Origin: Autumnicola psychrophila
GTDB lineage: Bacteria > Bacteroidota > Bacteroidia > Flavobacteriales > Flavobacteriaceae
Direction of reading: 5' to 3'
DNA length: 64,000 nucleotides
Assembly (NCBI RefSeq): GCF_031846645.1
Contig: NZ_JAVRHN010000011.1
Coordinates: forward strand, 70,765-134,764
Every line of letters begins with the position of its first letter. The stretch's first letter is position 1. Position numbers and translations under genes: made by a program. Below the pieces are notes generated by a model, which saw only the letters and a list, made by a program, of their open reading frames with translations, made no database searches and was not told where the DNA came from. Below are positions 48,116 to 57,501 of this stretch, piece after piece.

Positions 48116-48859
48116 TTAACCTTTCCCTGATTTGGCGGCTTTTTCGTCTGCAGTATTCTTCTTTCTGTACCTCATGTTCAGCATTTCTATGGTGAGCGAG
48201 AAGAAAACTGCAAAATAAATATATCCCTTAGGTACGTGATAATGTGCTCCCTCTACAATAAGCATAACGCCAATCAGGATTAAGAATGATAATGCGAGTA
48301 TCTGGATTGTAGGATGATTATTTACAAATTCACCCACAGGTTTGGCAAATATCATCATAACAATTATGGCTATTACCACGGCAATTACCATCAGGATAAT
48401 TTCGTCTGTAAGTCCTACTGCGGTAAGAATGGAATCAAAAGAAAATACCAGATCCAGAAGTACAATTTGTACGATTGCTGAAGAAAAGGAAGATATTTTT
48501 TTAACCGCATGCTCTCCTTCCTCCTGCCCTTCTACTTTATGATGAATTTCAAGGGTACTTTTCACCAACAGGAAGATCCCTCCGGCAATAAGAATGATAT
48601 CCCTCCAGCTGAGGTCAAAGCCTTCCATACTCAGCACAGGCTCTGTTAATCCAATAATCCAGGTAATGCTTAACAGGAGAAGAATACGTGTGATAAGTGC
48701 AAGGGATAAACCTCCCAGCCTGGCCTTTTTCTGCTGGTCTTCGGGCAATCTTCCTGCCACCAGTGAAATAAAAATTATATTATCTATCCCCAGAACAATT
48801 TCCAGGAAGGTAAGTGTTACCAATGCAATCCAGGTATCAGGCTGTAAAAAAATTTCCAT
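48116..48859 (-). CDS. TerC-family integral membrane protein
   Basis: A 247-aa protein with about seven helices. Family motifs: ALVTLTFLEIVLGIDNIIFIS, with the charged pair in the first helix, and IVLLDLVFSFDSILTAVGL. TerC proteins are associated with tellurite resistance, metal (manganese) efflux and metalation of exported proteins. The C-terminus is a basic cytoplasmic tail (MRYRKKNTADEKAAKSGKG). It is an isolated gene converging on the DUF1989 gene. Confidence 0.92.
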   Translation of the reverse strand: MEIFLQPDTWIALVTLTFLEIVLGIDNIIFISLVAGRLPEDQQKKARLGGLSLALITRILLLLSITWIIGLTEPVLSMEGFDLSWRDIILIAGGIFLLVKSTLEIHHKVEGQEEGEHAVKKISSFSSAIVQIVLLDLVFSFDSILTAVGLTDEIILMVIAVVIAIIVMMIFAKPVGEFVNNHPTIQILALSFLILIGVMLIVEGAHYHVPKGYIYFAVFFSLTIEMLNMRYRKKNTADEKAAKSGKG

Positions 48860-48969
48860 AAATAAGTGAGCACCTCAAATTTTAAATAGAAACAAAATTG
48901 AGCAAAAGCAACTTATAAACAAACTCCTTTGGCTCAATTTTATATAGCTACCGGCAAAAAGTCTTAATG

Positions 48970-50136
48970 TTAATAAGAGATCCTATAGATAATCCCATTT
49001 TGGTCATCAGAAAATAAAACCGAGCCATCGTGAAGCTCCACCAGCCCAACAGGACGGCCAAACCTGGAAGTCCCATCTTCGCTTAAAAAGCCGGTAAGAA
49101 AGTCTTCAGACCGTGTTGGCTCTCCATTTTCAAAATCAACGGTCCTTAATTTATATCCCGAAGCCGGTTTACGGTTCCATGAGCCGTGAAAAGTTACCAG
49201 GGCTTTGCCCCTGTACTCTGAAGGAAACATTTCTCCTCTGTAGAAAATCAAATCCATTGGTGCGCTATGTGCCGTAAAGAGCATTTGTGGAAATTTTGTT
49301 TTTTCGGCATATTCTTCCCATGACATATTGTTTGGCGGCTCATCTGCCTTATTGGCTTCACCATCAGCATAAACATACGGCCAACCATAATTCCCACCTT
49401 CTTCGATTTTATTTAATTCTTCTTTCTGATCATCATCACCCAACCAATCTATCCCGTGATCCATCCCGTAAAGTTCACCACTTTCAGGATGCCAGTCGAA
49501 GCCTATAGTATTCCGAAGTCCTTTTGCAAAAATCATCCTTTCACCGGTCGCAGGGTCTACGCGCAACATTGTAGCGTTTTCTTCGCGGGTCTCCGGACAG
49601 GCATTGCAGGTACTTCCTACAGAAACAAATAAATCTTCATTTGGTTTAAAGCGGATTGTACGGTTAGGGTGCTGCCCACCATCAGGCAGGTTTTCCACAA
49701 ACTTCTTGAGCTCTCCAATAGAACCATCATTATTTATTTCAGCCTTAAAAATATCATTTACAGTAATGAGGTAAAACATATTATCCTGTATTGCAATTCC
49801 GTGCGCCCCTTCTTTAGTCACTACTATTTCCCGGGAATCTGCTTTACCATCTTTATTGCCGTCCTTAAGCATTACCACATCGCCTTCCCTTCGTGTAACG
49901 TAGACATTACCAGCTTCACTAACCGCCATCATTCTGGGCTCACCTAAACTTTCTGCAAATTTCGTTACTTTAAAACCTTCGGGTTTGGAGAGAGAATTGA
50001 CTTTAGATGCTGTAGCTTCTGTCTCTTCAGGTTTGTAAATATGCCCTACTTTTTCTTCTGAAATTACGCCTTCTTTTTCTTGTGCGTAAAAAGAAGTTGT
50101 GCATATGATCGTAATCAATAAAAAAAGCTTTCTCAT
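48970..50136 (-). CDS. PQQ-dependent sugar (sorbosone) dehydrogenase-like protein
   Basis: A 388-aa secreted beta-propeller of the soluble glucose/sorbosone dehydrogenase family. Signal peptide MRKLFLLITIICTTSFYAQ (ATG at 50136; a TTG precedes it). Motifs: GAHGIAIQDNMFYLITVN, HPNRTIRFKPNEDLFVSVGS, GLRNTIGFDWHPESGELYGMD, GGNYGWPYVY, HSAPMDLIFY and VTFHGSWNRKPASGYKL. It contains a conserved CNACPE pair. No PQQ synthesis genes are in the window, so the cofactor may come from elsewhere. Confidence 0.9.
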   Translation of the reverse strand: MRKLFLLITIICTTSFYAQEKEGVISEEKVGHIYKPEETEATASKVNSLSKPEGFKVTKFAESLGEPRMMAVSEAGNVYVTRREGDVVMLKDGNKDGKADSREIVVTKEGAHGIAIQDNMFYLITVNDIFKAEINNDGSIGELKKFVENLPDGGQHPNRTIRFKPNEDLFVSVGSTCNACPETREENATMLRVDPATGERMIFAKGLRNTIGFDWHPESGELYGMDHGIDWLGDDDQKEELNKIEEGGNYGWPYVYADGEANKADEPPNNMSWEEYAEKTKFPQMLFTAHSAPMDLIFYRGEMFPSEYRGKALVTFHGSWNRKPASGYKLRTVDFENGEPTRSEDFLTGFLSEDGTSRFGRPVGLVELHDGSVLFSDDQNGIIYRISY

Positions 50137-50320
50137 CAATTTTCTATTTGGAATTAGACCATGAAGTTAAAGCTTCCTCCTCCTAAATAGCGTTAATGCA
50201 TGGTTAAGGAGATTGTAAATTATAATAGATAGAAGAATTAATTTCCAACCTTCTTCAGGAAAATCAGGAAGTTTGAAGAAGTACTTTAATTCATTCCGCC
50301 CCTTACTACTTCCCCTAAGA

Positions 50321-50357
50321 ATAAAAAAGCCTCATAAATTCCATATTTATAAGGCTT
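50321..50357 (-). terminator. Terminator after tRNA-Val(GAC)
   Basis: A 13-bp stem with one mismatch (50327-50339 with 50345-50357), followed on the minus strand by a T-run (50323-50328). It lies 16 bases beyond the tRNA 3' end. Confidence 0.8.
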
Positions 50358-50372
50358 CATACGAATTATTTG

Positions 50373-50447
50373 TGGGTGATACTGGGTTCGAACCAGTGAC
50401 CCCTACCTTGTCGAGGTAGTGCTCTGAACCAACTGAGCTAATCACCC
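50373..50447 (-). tRNA. tRNA-Val (anticodon GAC)
   Basis: A 75-nt cloverleaf: acceptor GGGTGAT/ATCACCC plus discriminator A, D arm GCTC/GAGC, anticodon stem CTACC/GGTAG with loop TCGACAA (anticodon GAC), T arm ACTGG-TTCGAAC-CCAGT. CCA is not encoded. Position 33 is C, not the near-universal U. The long ORF that runs antisense over both tRNA genes is a shadow. Confidence 0.93.
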
Positions 50448-50455
50448 TTACTTTA

Positions 50456-50487
50456 ACTAAAAAAGGCTCCCGAAATCGGAAGCCTTT
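50456..50487 (-). terminator. Terminator after tRNA-Val(TAC)
   Basis: A 12-bp stem with one mismatch (50462-50473 with 50476-50487), 2-nt loop and a short T-run on the minus strand. It lies in the 48-base spacer between the two tRNA genes, so each tRNA may be ended separately. Confidence 0.75.
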
Positions 50488-50495
50488 ACTTGTTG

Positions 50496-50570
50496 TGGGC
50501 GCGAAGGGATTCGAACCCCTGACCCCTTGGGTGTAAACCAAGTGCTCTGAACCAACTGAGCTACGCGCCC
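50496..50570 (-). tRNA. tRNA-Val (anticodon TAC)
   Basis: A 75-nt cloverleaf: acceptor GGGCGCG/CGCGCCC plus discriminator A, D arm GCTC/GAGC, anticodon stem CTTGG/CCAAG with loop TTTACAC (anticodon TAC, normal U33), T arm AGGGG-TTCGAAT-CCCTT. CCA is not encoded. It is the upstream member of a two-gene valine tRNA pair. Confidence 0.96.
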
Positions 50571-50637
50571 TTATTCTTGATTGCGGATGCAAATATAGGC
50601 TACTTTTTCAATTCACCAAAACAATTTCTCAAAAAAA

Positions 50638-51858
50638 TTAAATTATTTCTGCGACAGTAAAGTTACTGCCTCCCACAAATATTAAATCTTCGTCTAAAGC
50701 CAGCTCCAGAGCGGATTCGTAAGCATCTGTAACCGAATTATATACTCGCCCGTCAAGAGAAAATTCCTTTGCTTTTTCCTGTAAAATTTTAGCTTCAAGC
50801 CCTCTTGGAACATTTGGCTTACAAAAATAAAAAACTGCACTTTCCGGAAACAATGGCAGCACTTTATCTAAGTCTTTATCATTAACAACTCCCAGGACTA
50901 TATGTAACTGGTTATATTTTTCTTTCTTCAGTTGATTAAAAACAACCTTAAGTCCGTCTTCATTATGAGCGGTGTCAAGAATAACCATTGGCTTATGCTG
51001 TAAGATATCCCATCTTCCACGAAGATCTGTATTTAATTTTACATGCGACAATCCTCTTAAAACAGCTGCTTCAGGAATCTTCCAGCCCTTCTCTTTAAGC
51101 ACTTTAATTACTGCTAAGACAGATTGTACATTTTTCTTCTGATAATTACCCTTTAGATCTATCTCGTACTTCGAAAATTTAAAATCTTCAGCAAAGAACA
51201 GCTGTGACTGCCTTTCTTCTGCTACAGAAAGAAATACCTGCTGAGTCTCTTTATCCTTTTCGCCAATTACTACCGGAATGTTTTTCTTGATAATTCCAGC
51301 CTTCTCACCAGCGATCTCTGCCCTGGTCGTTCCAAGAAAAGCAGTATGATCTAAGCCGATATTAGTAATAAGGGAAATCTCGGGAGTTACGATATTTGTA
51401 GAATCAAGCCTTCCTCCCATTCCAACTTCAACAATGGCAATATCTACCTGCTCACTCGCGAAATATTGAAAAGCCATTCCTACAGTCATTTCAAAAAATG
51501 AAAGCTGGTGCTCTTCTAAAAAGTTCTGATTTTCTTCAATAAAATGAACTACTTCTTCCTGGGTTATAAGTTTTCCATTAACCTTAATGCGTTCCCGAAA
51601 ATCCTTTAAATGGGGCGAAGTGTAAAGGCCTACTTTATAGCCTGCTTCCTGAAATACTGATGCAAGCATATGACTGCTGGAACCTTTTCCATTGGTCCCG
51701 GCAACATGAATAGATTTAATTTTTTTTTCAGGGTTGCCTAAATGATCCGCAAGTTTAAGCGTATTGGTAAGATCTTTTTTAAAAGCAGATTTTCCTATGC
51801 GCTGGTACATCGGCAACTGCCGAAACATCCAGTCCACAGTTTCATTATAGGTCTTCAC
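50638..51858 (-). CDS. folC: Bifunctional folylpolyglutamate / dihydrofolate synthase
   Basis: A 406-aa Mur-ligase-fold enzyme that joins glutamate to dihydropteroate or folate. Motifs: SIHVAGTNGKGSSSHMLA (ATP loop), LYTSPHLKDFRERIKVNG, FEMTVGMAFQYF, EVGMGGRLDSTNIV, LITNIGLDHTAFLG and ILDTAHNEDGLK. The start codon is GTG at 51858, directly abutting the tonB stop codon. It is the last gene of the exbB-exbD-tonB-folC run. Confidence 0.95.
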   Translation of the reverse strand: MKTYNETVDWMFRQLPMYQRIGKSAFKKDLTNTLKLADHLGNPEKKIKSIHVAGTNGKGSSSHMLASVFQEAGYKVGLYTSPHLKDFRERIKVNGKLITQEEVVHFIEENQNFLEEHQLSFFEMTVGMAFQYFASEQVDIAIVEVGMGGRLDSTNIVTPEISLITNIGLDHTAFLGTTRAEIAGEKAGIIKKNIPVVIGEKDKETQQVFLSVAEERQSQLFFAEDFKFSKYEIDLKGNYQKKNVQSVLAVIKVLKEKGWKIPEAAVLRGLSHVKLNTDLRGRWDILQHKPMVILDTAHNEDGLKVVFNQLKKEKYNQLHIVLGVVNDKDLDKVLPLFPESAVFYFCKPNVPRGLEAKILQEKAKEFSLDGRVYNSVTDAYESALELALDEDLIFVGGSNFTVAEII

Positions 51859-52686
51859 TTATTGATCAGATAATTGGAAATCGTAAACAATAGTACCTAC
51901 CTGCTTTGGAGGCGCATTTTGGTCACTGTTAAATTTGGTTGCCAAAGCAGCTTCCCGCGCCGGGTTCATCAAACACGGGTGGTTGTTAGTCGTTCCTTGC
52001 TTTCCGGGGTCTGCACTAATAACTCTACCCGACCGATCTACTTCTATTCTCACCACAACCTTTCCTGCTTCATTACAATTTGGCGTAATTATTTTTTTAT
52101 TTAAAGCTTTTCTACCTCCTAAACGGTAATTGCCATCGCCATCCAAACCGGCACCGTTTCCATAATATTTGCTGCCATTTGGATCTCCGTTAGGATCTCC
52201 TTTATCTCCCGCAGCATTGTCGTTACCCTCACCTCCTGTTTGAGTTCCATCTCTTTCGGGACCGTTGAAAATGCTGTTCATCGCATTGGTGGTAGATTCA
52301 TCTGGTTTTGGATCCGGTTTCTTGGGTGGTTCCTTTTCCTTTGGCTTTTCCACTGGCTTTGTTTCCACCGGAGTAGTGATCTTTTTCTTCTTCTCCTCTA
52401 TTACCGGTGCTTCCTCAATATCCTGAGTTACCACTTCTTCCTTTACTTCAGGTTCCGGAGGAGTTACCTGCGGACTCGAAGTTTGAGGAGCGGATTTTAC
52501 CGGCTCTGTTGGCTGCTCGGTTCCCGAACCAACTTCGGAAGTACCAAAATTGATAGCAATACCGTTTTCCGGTGGAGGATCCAGGTAAGTAAATCCGAAG
52601 AAAAGTAATAGCAATATCAACAAAACGTGCAGGATCACCGTGATAGTCAGGGATTTCTTTTCGTGTTTTGTGTTTAACATTGCCAT
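51859..52686 (-). CDS. tonB: TonB-like energy transducer
   Basis: A 275-aa protein: short basic cytoplasmic N-terminus (MAMLNTKHEKKS), one membrane helix (about residues 13-34), a long Pro/Lys/Glu-rich periplasmic spacer (about 55-130), a Gly/Asp/Asn-rich linker, and a C-terminal domain with VVVRIEVDRSGRVIS and AREAALATKFN typical of the TonB/TolA fold. With ExbB and ExbD, encoded just upstream, it powers outer-membrane receptors. It starts 1 base after the exbD stop. Confidence 0.93.
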   Translation of the reverse strand: MAMLNTKHEKKSLTITVILHVLLILLLLFFGFTYLDPPPENGIAINFGTSEVGSGTEQPTEPVKSAPQTSSPQVTPPEPEVKEEVVTQDIEEAPVIEEKKKKITTPVETKPVEKPKEKEPPKKPDPKPDESTTNAMNSIFNGPERDGTQTGGEGNDNAAGDKGDPNGDPNGSKYYGNGAGLDGDGNYRLGGRKALNKKIITPNCNEAGKVVVRIEVDRSGRVISADPGKQGTTNNHPCLMNPAREAALATKFNSDQNAPPKQVGTIVYDFQLSDQ

Positions 52687-52687
52687 T

Positions 52688-53080
52688 TTATTCAGGTTTT
52701 ACCGCCAGTACTATTTTGTAACTATTTCTATTCGCAATATCCATTACGTTCACCGCTTTTTCTATTGGAACACCTTCTTCTGCCCTCAATATAATAGTCG
52801 GATTCTCTTCTCCCGAAAGCCTTGCTTTCAGTGTACTTTCCAGAGTGCTTTGGCTTATCCTTTCTTCATTTATATAAAACTGAAGGTCTTTTGTAATACT
52901 TACCGCCACCGTTTGCTTACTGGTTGTCTTCCCTTTTGCTTTTGGCAGGATAAGGTCCAGTGCCTCAGGCGTAATTGTCGGAGAGGTTAACATGAAAAAT
53001 ATCAACAACAGAAAAACAATATCTGTCATTGAACTCATACTAAACTCGGGACTAACTTTATTTCTTCCTCTTAAATTCAT
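52688..53080 (-). CDS. exbD: ExbD/TolR biopolymer transporter
   Basis: A 130-aa protein: cytoplasmic N-terminus NLRGRNKVSPEFSMSSMTD, one membrane helix with the family Asp (TDIVFLLLIFFMLTSP), then a periplasmic domain with QTVAVSITKDLQFYINEE. It is the proton-channel partner of ExbB. Spacing to exbB is 1 base. Confidence 0.95.
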   Translation of the reverse strand: MNLRGRNKVSPEFSMSSMTDIVFLLLIFFMLTSPTITPEALDLILPKAKGKTTSKQTVAVSITKDLQFYINEERISQSTLESTLKARLSGEENPTIILRAEEGVPIEKAVNVMDIANRNSYKIVLAVKPE

Positions 53081-53081
53081 A

Positions 53082-53783
53082 TTAAGCAGGTTCGTTTAAA
53101 AGATCAAGGAAGTCTACCGCTGTAGCTTCCATCTGGTGCACTACTTTATCTGTTTTAACCACCAGGTGATTATAACCTATATAAGCAATAATACCTACTA
53201 TAAGACCAGCAACAGTGGTAGTCATCGCGGTATAAATACCCTCTGCCAAAGCTCCCATTTGTGCCTGCCCACTACTTGTAGCCAGTTCATGAAAAGCAAT
53301 TACCATACCTATTACAGTTCCAAGGAATCCAATCATAGGAGCTGCTCCTGCAATTGTTGCGAGGATACTTACGTTCTTTTCCAGCTTATAAACTTCCAAC
53401 CTTCCAGCATTTTCAATTGCAGTGTTAATGTCCTCCAACGGACTACCAATTCTGGAAATACCTTTTTCTGTTAGTCGCGCAACAGGAGAGTCTGTCTGGG
53501 AACAGCGCATTTTAGCGGCCTTTATGTTCCCGTTAAGCACGTTGTCTTTTATTTGCAACATGAAATTTTTATCTACTTCACTGGCTGATTTTATTGCAAA
53601 CAGTCTTTCGAAGTAAATATATACTGCAACAAAAAGAAGAACAAAGAGGATTACAATAATTACTGTACCTGCAAGACCTCCGCTAAACATTAAATCAAAT
53701 AACGAAAGGGTTTTTTCTTCTACTACCGGTTCTGCTTCCTGCATTGCATCTGCAACACCGTCCTGCTGAAAAAAGTTTAACAT
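53082..53783 (-). CDS. exbB: MotA/TolQ/ExbB proton channel protein
   Basis: A 233-aa protein with three helices (about residues 38-58, 137-160, 180-205). Family regions: FERLFAIKSA, then ILATIAGAAPMIGFLGTVIG and GIYTAMTTTVAGLIVGIIAY, which line the channel. It forms the pentameric stator of the Ton system with ExbD. It leads the operon; a 134-base gap separates it from the dehydrogenase gene upstream. Confidence 0.95.
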   Translation of the reverse strand: MLNFFQQDGVADAMQEAEPVVEEKTLSLFDLMFSGGLAGTVIIVILFVLLFVAVYIYFERLFAIKSASEVDKNFMLQIKDNVLNGNIKAAKMRCSQTDSPVARLTEKGISRIGSPLEDINTAIENAGRLEVYKLEKNVSILATIAGAAPMIGFLGTVIGMVIAFHELATSSGQAQMGALAEGIYTAMTTTVAGLIVGIIAYIGYNHLVVKTDKVVHQMEATAVDFLDLLNEPA

Positions 53784-53917
53784 ACTATTTAATTAGGTTT
53801 TTTTATTTAACGTGATAAAAGAGATTTAATTGCCGCCAAATTTAGCAAAATTAAAGGCAGCTTCTAACATTTTAAAAGAGAGTACTAACAATTCTTGTCA
53901 ACAGTTCGTTTTTTCTC

Positions 53918-55144
53918 CTAAACTAATTGTTTTAGAGCAACTTCAAAAGCAGTTTTACTGATGTTTTTCCTGCTGCTATTATTGTCAAATGTATTCTGAA
54001 TTGCATTTTTTATAGTCATAGAGGTATCATTAAAAATTGCCTCATCTGTCATTTGCACACGCCGTTCCATAAAATAGGCGAAAACCCTCGCCATTCCGCA
54101 ATTTGAAATAAAATCGGGAATCACGCTTACGCGCTCATCTGCATATTCCATAATTGGCCCAAAGAAAATTTCCTTATCGGCAAAAGGTACATTGGCTCCA
54201 CAGGAGATAATCTCCAGCCGTGAATTGATCATGCTACTAATTTGATCTTTGGTTACTAATCGCGAAGCAGCACAGGGAGTGAATATTTCAGCTTTAAGAT
54301 TCCAAATTCTTTCATTCATTTCTTCAAAAGGAATAAGTTCAGGATGGCTCAGCACATTTCCTTCTTTCGTCAGGAACAACTCTTTAATCTCTTCAAAAGT
54401 AAATCCCTCTTCTTTTATAAGACCTCCTGCCCGGTCTATAATACCCACGATCTTCACACCCATTTGCGAGAGGTAATAGGCCGCCGCAGAACCTACATTT
54501 CCAAATCCCTGAACCACTGCCTTTTTTTGGCAAATATCGCCCCCGTATATTTTATAATAATGATTCACAGCTTCCGCAACCCCAAAACCTGTAATCATAT
54601 CTGCAACCGTATATTTCCTGCTAACATCTGGTGAGAACTGAACGTTTTCAAGAACTTTGATCACTCCCTGTCGCAATTGACCTATCCTGTTGATCTTATC
54701 TGCTTCCGAAGGTCGAAAATGGCCATTAAAAACACCCTCCTGTGGATGCCAAACCCCGCAATCTTCGGTAATTGGAATAACCTCATGGATTTCATCCACA
54801 TTCAAATCCCCTCCTGTGCCGTAATAGCTCTTTAATAGCGGCGAAACCACTTTATACCAACGTTCGAGTACTCCTTTTTTACGTGGATCTTTAGGGTCGA
54901 AGTTTATACCCGACTTTGCACCACCAATAGCAGGTCCCGAAACGGTAAATTTCACCTCCATGGTCTTTGCAAGGGATAAAACCTCGTTAAGATCCAGCCC
55001 AAGGCGCATTCTCGTACCACCACCCGCAGCACCACCCCGTAACGAATTAATCACCACCCAGCCTTCAGCATCTGTTTCAGAATCTTTCCAGTTAAAAACG
55101 ATTTCCGGATCCTTACTCTCATAAATTTTCAGTAATTCTTTCAT
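53918..55144 (-). CDS. Glu/Leu/Phe/Val dehydrogenase
   Basis: A 408-aa amino-acid dehydrogenase. The catalytic-lysine loop is GPAIGGAKSGINFDPKDP, the N-terminal substrate loop GGAAGGGTRMRLGLDLNEV, and the NAD(P) fold VVQGFGNVGSAAAYYL with acidic IIDRAGG. The acidic residue after the Rossmann strand (Asp) suggests NAD preference. Glutamate or a branched-chain amino acid are possible substrates; motifs do not decide. It is encoded near anmK, acyl-CoA dehydrogenase and gltBD. Confidence 0.9.
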   Translation of the reverse strand: MKELLKIYESKDPEIVFNWKDSETDAEGWVVINSLRGGAAGGGTRMRLGLDLNEVLSLAKTMEVKFTVSGPAIGGAKSGINFDPKDPRKKGVLERWYKVVSPLLKSYYGTGGDLNVDEIHEVIPITEDCGVWHPQEGVFNGHFRPSEADKINRIGQLRQGVIKVLENVQFSPDVSRKYTVADMITGFGVAEAVNHYYKIYGGDICQKKAVVQGFGNVGSAAAYYLSQMGVKIVGIIDRAGGLIKEEGFTFEEIKELFLTKEGNVLSHPELIPFEEMNERIWNLKAEIFTPCAASRLVTKDQISSMINSRLEIISCGANVPFADKEIFFGPIMEYADERVSVIPDFISNCGMARVFAYFMERRVQMTDEAIFNDTSMTIKNAIQNTFDNNSSRKNISKTAFEVALKQLV

Positions 55145-55202
55145 TGCAGGATTTTTTGTTCATTACGAATTTACTTTTTTGAAAAAAATTCCGAATCTTG
55201 AT

Positions 55203-56267
55203 CTATGGATTGTATATTTTTCCGGAAGAATGATCTTTTCTTGCTCCGGTGACAGATTTCAGCACGTTATTTTCTCCTCTCAAACGCAAAGCTCCCAAAA
55301 AGGCAAATATTAATGCTTCCTTATAATTAATAAGCTCTTCGGAAGGAATAACAAATTCGGCATTGGAGATCCTCTTAAGTTCGTCGATCAGAAAATCATT
55401 AAACGCTCCCCCTCCAGTAACCAAAACCTTAGCTCCTTCAGAATATTTTACAGCTTCGGAAATTTGAAAAGCCACATGTTTGCTATACGTATGAAGTAAC
55501 GACGGAATATCATCTTCATATTGCTTCAAAAGCGGAAATACTTCTGAATTTACCCATTCCATTCCAAGGGATTTTGGTGGTTTTTCAGAATAGAAACTAA
55601 GACGGTTCAATTCATTAAAAAGTTCTTCCTTAAACTCTCCTGAAGCCGCAATTTTACCGCCTTCGTCATATTCCTTATCCAGTTTTTGAGCGTAAAAATT
55701 CAAAACAGTATTTACCGCACAAATATCATAAGCAATTCTTTGATTTTTTATTTCCGCGGAAATATTCGCAAAACCACCAAGGTTTAGACAAAAATCAAAT
55801 TCCGGAAAAAGCAACTGGTCACCAATCGGTACGAGAGGCGCACCCTGGCCGCCCAATTCCACATCCTGCACCCTAAAATCGCAAACAACGGTATGGCCCG
55901 TGTTCGCTGCTAACTGCCGATAATTGCCAATTTGAAGGGTATACCCATTTTGAGGTTCATGTTTTATGGTATGCCCGTGACTGCAAATAGTATCGAGGTC
56001 TCCAATGTTATTCCTAGATATAAATTGATTAAGAACGTCTGCAAGATAAGTGGTATATTCCAGGTTTAAATTCTGAAGATCGGCTTCAGAAGAATTAATG
56101 GCTCCACTAAGTTTTATCTTCCAGTGATGTTCATAAGGAATCGTTTCGGCTTTTAAAATTTTGTGAGCAATTTTCCGATCAAAATTGAATTCCACAACGG
56201 CAATATCAATTCCATCTAAAGAGGTACCGGACATGACTCCGATTAATTTAAAGGAGGATTTTTTCAT
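55203..56267 (-). CDS. anmK: Anhydro-N-acetylmuramic acid kinase
   Basis: A 354-aa sugar kinase of the ASKHA fold that recycles peptidoglycan by cleaving and phosphorylating anhydroMurNAc. ATG at 56267 (MKKSSFKLIGVMSGTSLDGI). Motifs: GVMSGTSLDGIDIAVVEF, SHGHTIKHEP, VVCDFRVQDVELGGQGAPLVP, LNLGGFANIS and VLVTGGGAFNDFL. It diverges from the acyl-CoA dehydrogenase with 91 bases between starts. Confidence 0.93.
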   Translation of the reverse strand: MKKSSFKLIGVMSGTSLDGIDIAVVEFNFDRKIAHKILKAETIPYEHHWKIKLSGAINSSEADLQNLNLEYTTYLADVLNQFISRNNIGDLDTICSHGHTIKHEPQNGYTLQIGNYRQLAANTGHTVVCDFRVQDVELGGQGAPLVPIGDQLLFPEFDFCLNLGGFANISAEIKNQRIAYDICAVNTVLNFYAQKLDKEYDEGGKIAASGEFKEELFNELNRLSFYSEKPPKSLGMEWVNSEVFPLLKQYEDDIPSLLHTYSKHVAFQISEAVKYSEGAKVLVTGGGAFNDFLIDELKRISNAEFVIPSEELINYKEALIFAFLGALRLRGENNVLKSVTGARKDHSSGKIYNP

Positions 56268-56358
56268 ATTCGTAAAAATAACCAATGTTAATAGAAAAAT
56301 AGTATCAAAAAGTTATCTTTGAGTACTAAAAATGATCTTTTCTTAAAAAAATTTATAT

Positions 56359-57501
56359 ATGGATTTCCAATTAACAGAAGAACATATCATGATTCGTGAC
56401 GCAGCGCGCGATTTCGCAAATACCGAATTACTACCCGGGGTGATAGAGAGGGACGAAAAGCAGGAGTTTCCAAAAGAACAGGTGAAAAAGATGGGCGAAC
56501 TTGGTTTCCTGGGAATGATGGCGTCCCCTGAATATGGTGGAGGCGGGATGGACACTGTAGCATATGTGCTGGCCATGGAAGAGATTTCTAAAATAGATGC
56601 ATCTGCTTCTGTTGTAATGTCTGTTAATAATTCTTTGGTTTGCTGGGGTCTTGACACATTTGGATCTCCGGAACAAAAAGAAAAGTATCTTTCAAAACTG
56701 ACTACCGGGGAAGCACTTGGCGCATTTTGTCTTTCAGAACCCGAAGCAGGAAGTGATGCAACTTCTCAGAAAACAACTGCTATTGAGAAAGAGGATCACT
56801 ACATTCTCAACGGAACCAAAAACTGGATCACCAACGGAAATTCTGCCGATTATTATATTGTAATAGCGCAAACCGATCGTGAAAAGAAGCACAAAGGAAT
56901 TAACGCCTTTATAGTCGAAAAAGGTTCGAAAGGATTTGAAATAGGCCCAAAAGAAAACAAACTCGGGATTAGAGGAAGCGACACGCATTCATTGAACTTT
57001 AACGACGTAAAAGTGCCTAAGGAAAACAGGATTGGAGAAGATGGTTTCGGCTTTAAATTCGCCATGAAAACACTTTCTGGTGGAAGAATTGGCATTGCAG
57101 CTCAGGCTCTTGGTATTGCTTCGGGAGCATATGAACTGGCAAAAAAATATTCCAAGCAAAGAAAATCTTTTGGAACCGAAATTTGTAATCACCAGGCCAT
57201 TGCCTTTAAGATTGCAGATATGCACACAAGCATACAAGCTGCCCGTCACCTGGTAATGAAAGCTGCATGGGACAAAGACAATGGGAATAATTACGACCTC
57301 TCGGGAGCTATGGCTAAGCTTTTTGCTTCTAAAACGGCTATGGACGTAACTGTAGAAGCTGTCCAGGTTCATGGAGGAAACGGTTATGTAAAAGAATACC
57401 ATGTAGAACGATTAATGCGGGATGCAAAAATCACCCAGATATATGAGGGCACTTCAGAGATACAGAAAATTGTTATTTCAAGAAGTATTTTACGCGATTA
57501 A
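56359..57501 (+). CDS. Acyl-CoA dehydrogenase
   Basis: A 380-aa FAD enzyme catalysing the first step of beta-oxidation (alpha-beta desaturation). Motifs: FCLSEPEAGSDATSQ, NGTKNWITNGNSAD, GGRIGIAAQALGIA, and the C-terminal IYEGTSEIQKIVISRSIL with the catalytic Glu in YEGTSE. Length is that of short-chain (butyryl-type) enzymes. It is upstream of gltB on the same strand but separated by a 329-base gap. Confidence 0.95.
   Translation: MDFQLTEEHIMIRDAARDFANTELLPGVIERDEKQEFPKEQVKKMGELGFLGMMASPEYGGGGMDTVAYVLAMEEISKIDASASVVMSVNNSLVCWGLDTFGSPEQKEKYLSKLTTGEALGAFCLSEPEAGSDATSQKTTAIEKEDHYILNGTKNWITNGNSADYYIVIAQTDREKKHKGINAFIVEKGSKGFEIGPKENKLGIRGSDTHSLNFNDVKVPKENRIGEDGFGFKFAMKTLSGGRIGIAAQALGIASGAYELAKKYSKQRKSFGTEICNHQAIAFKIADMHTSIQAARHLVMKAAWDKDNGNNYDLSGAMAKLFASKTAMDVTVEAVQVHGGNGYVKEYHVERLMRDAKITQIYEGTSEIQKIVISRSILRD

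Noticed and set aside
50347..50592. 81-codon minus-strand ORF over the tRNA pair
   Set aside because: It is read straight through two clear tRNA genes; its repeated SSVGSEH and GSNP segments are just the translated tRNA sequence.
52240..52608. Plus-strand 122-codon ORF with hydrophobic and aromatic stretches
   Set aside because: It is antisense to the Pro/Lys/Glu-rich spacer of the TonB-like gene, which explains its composition.
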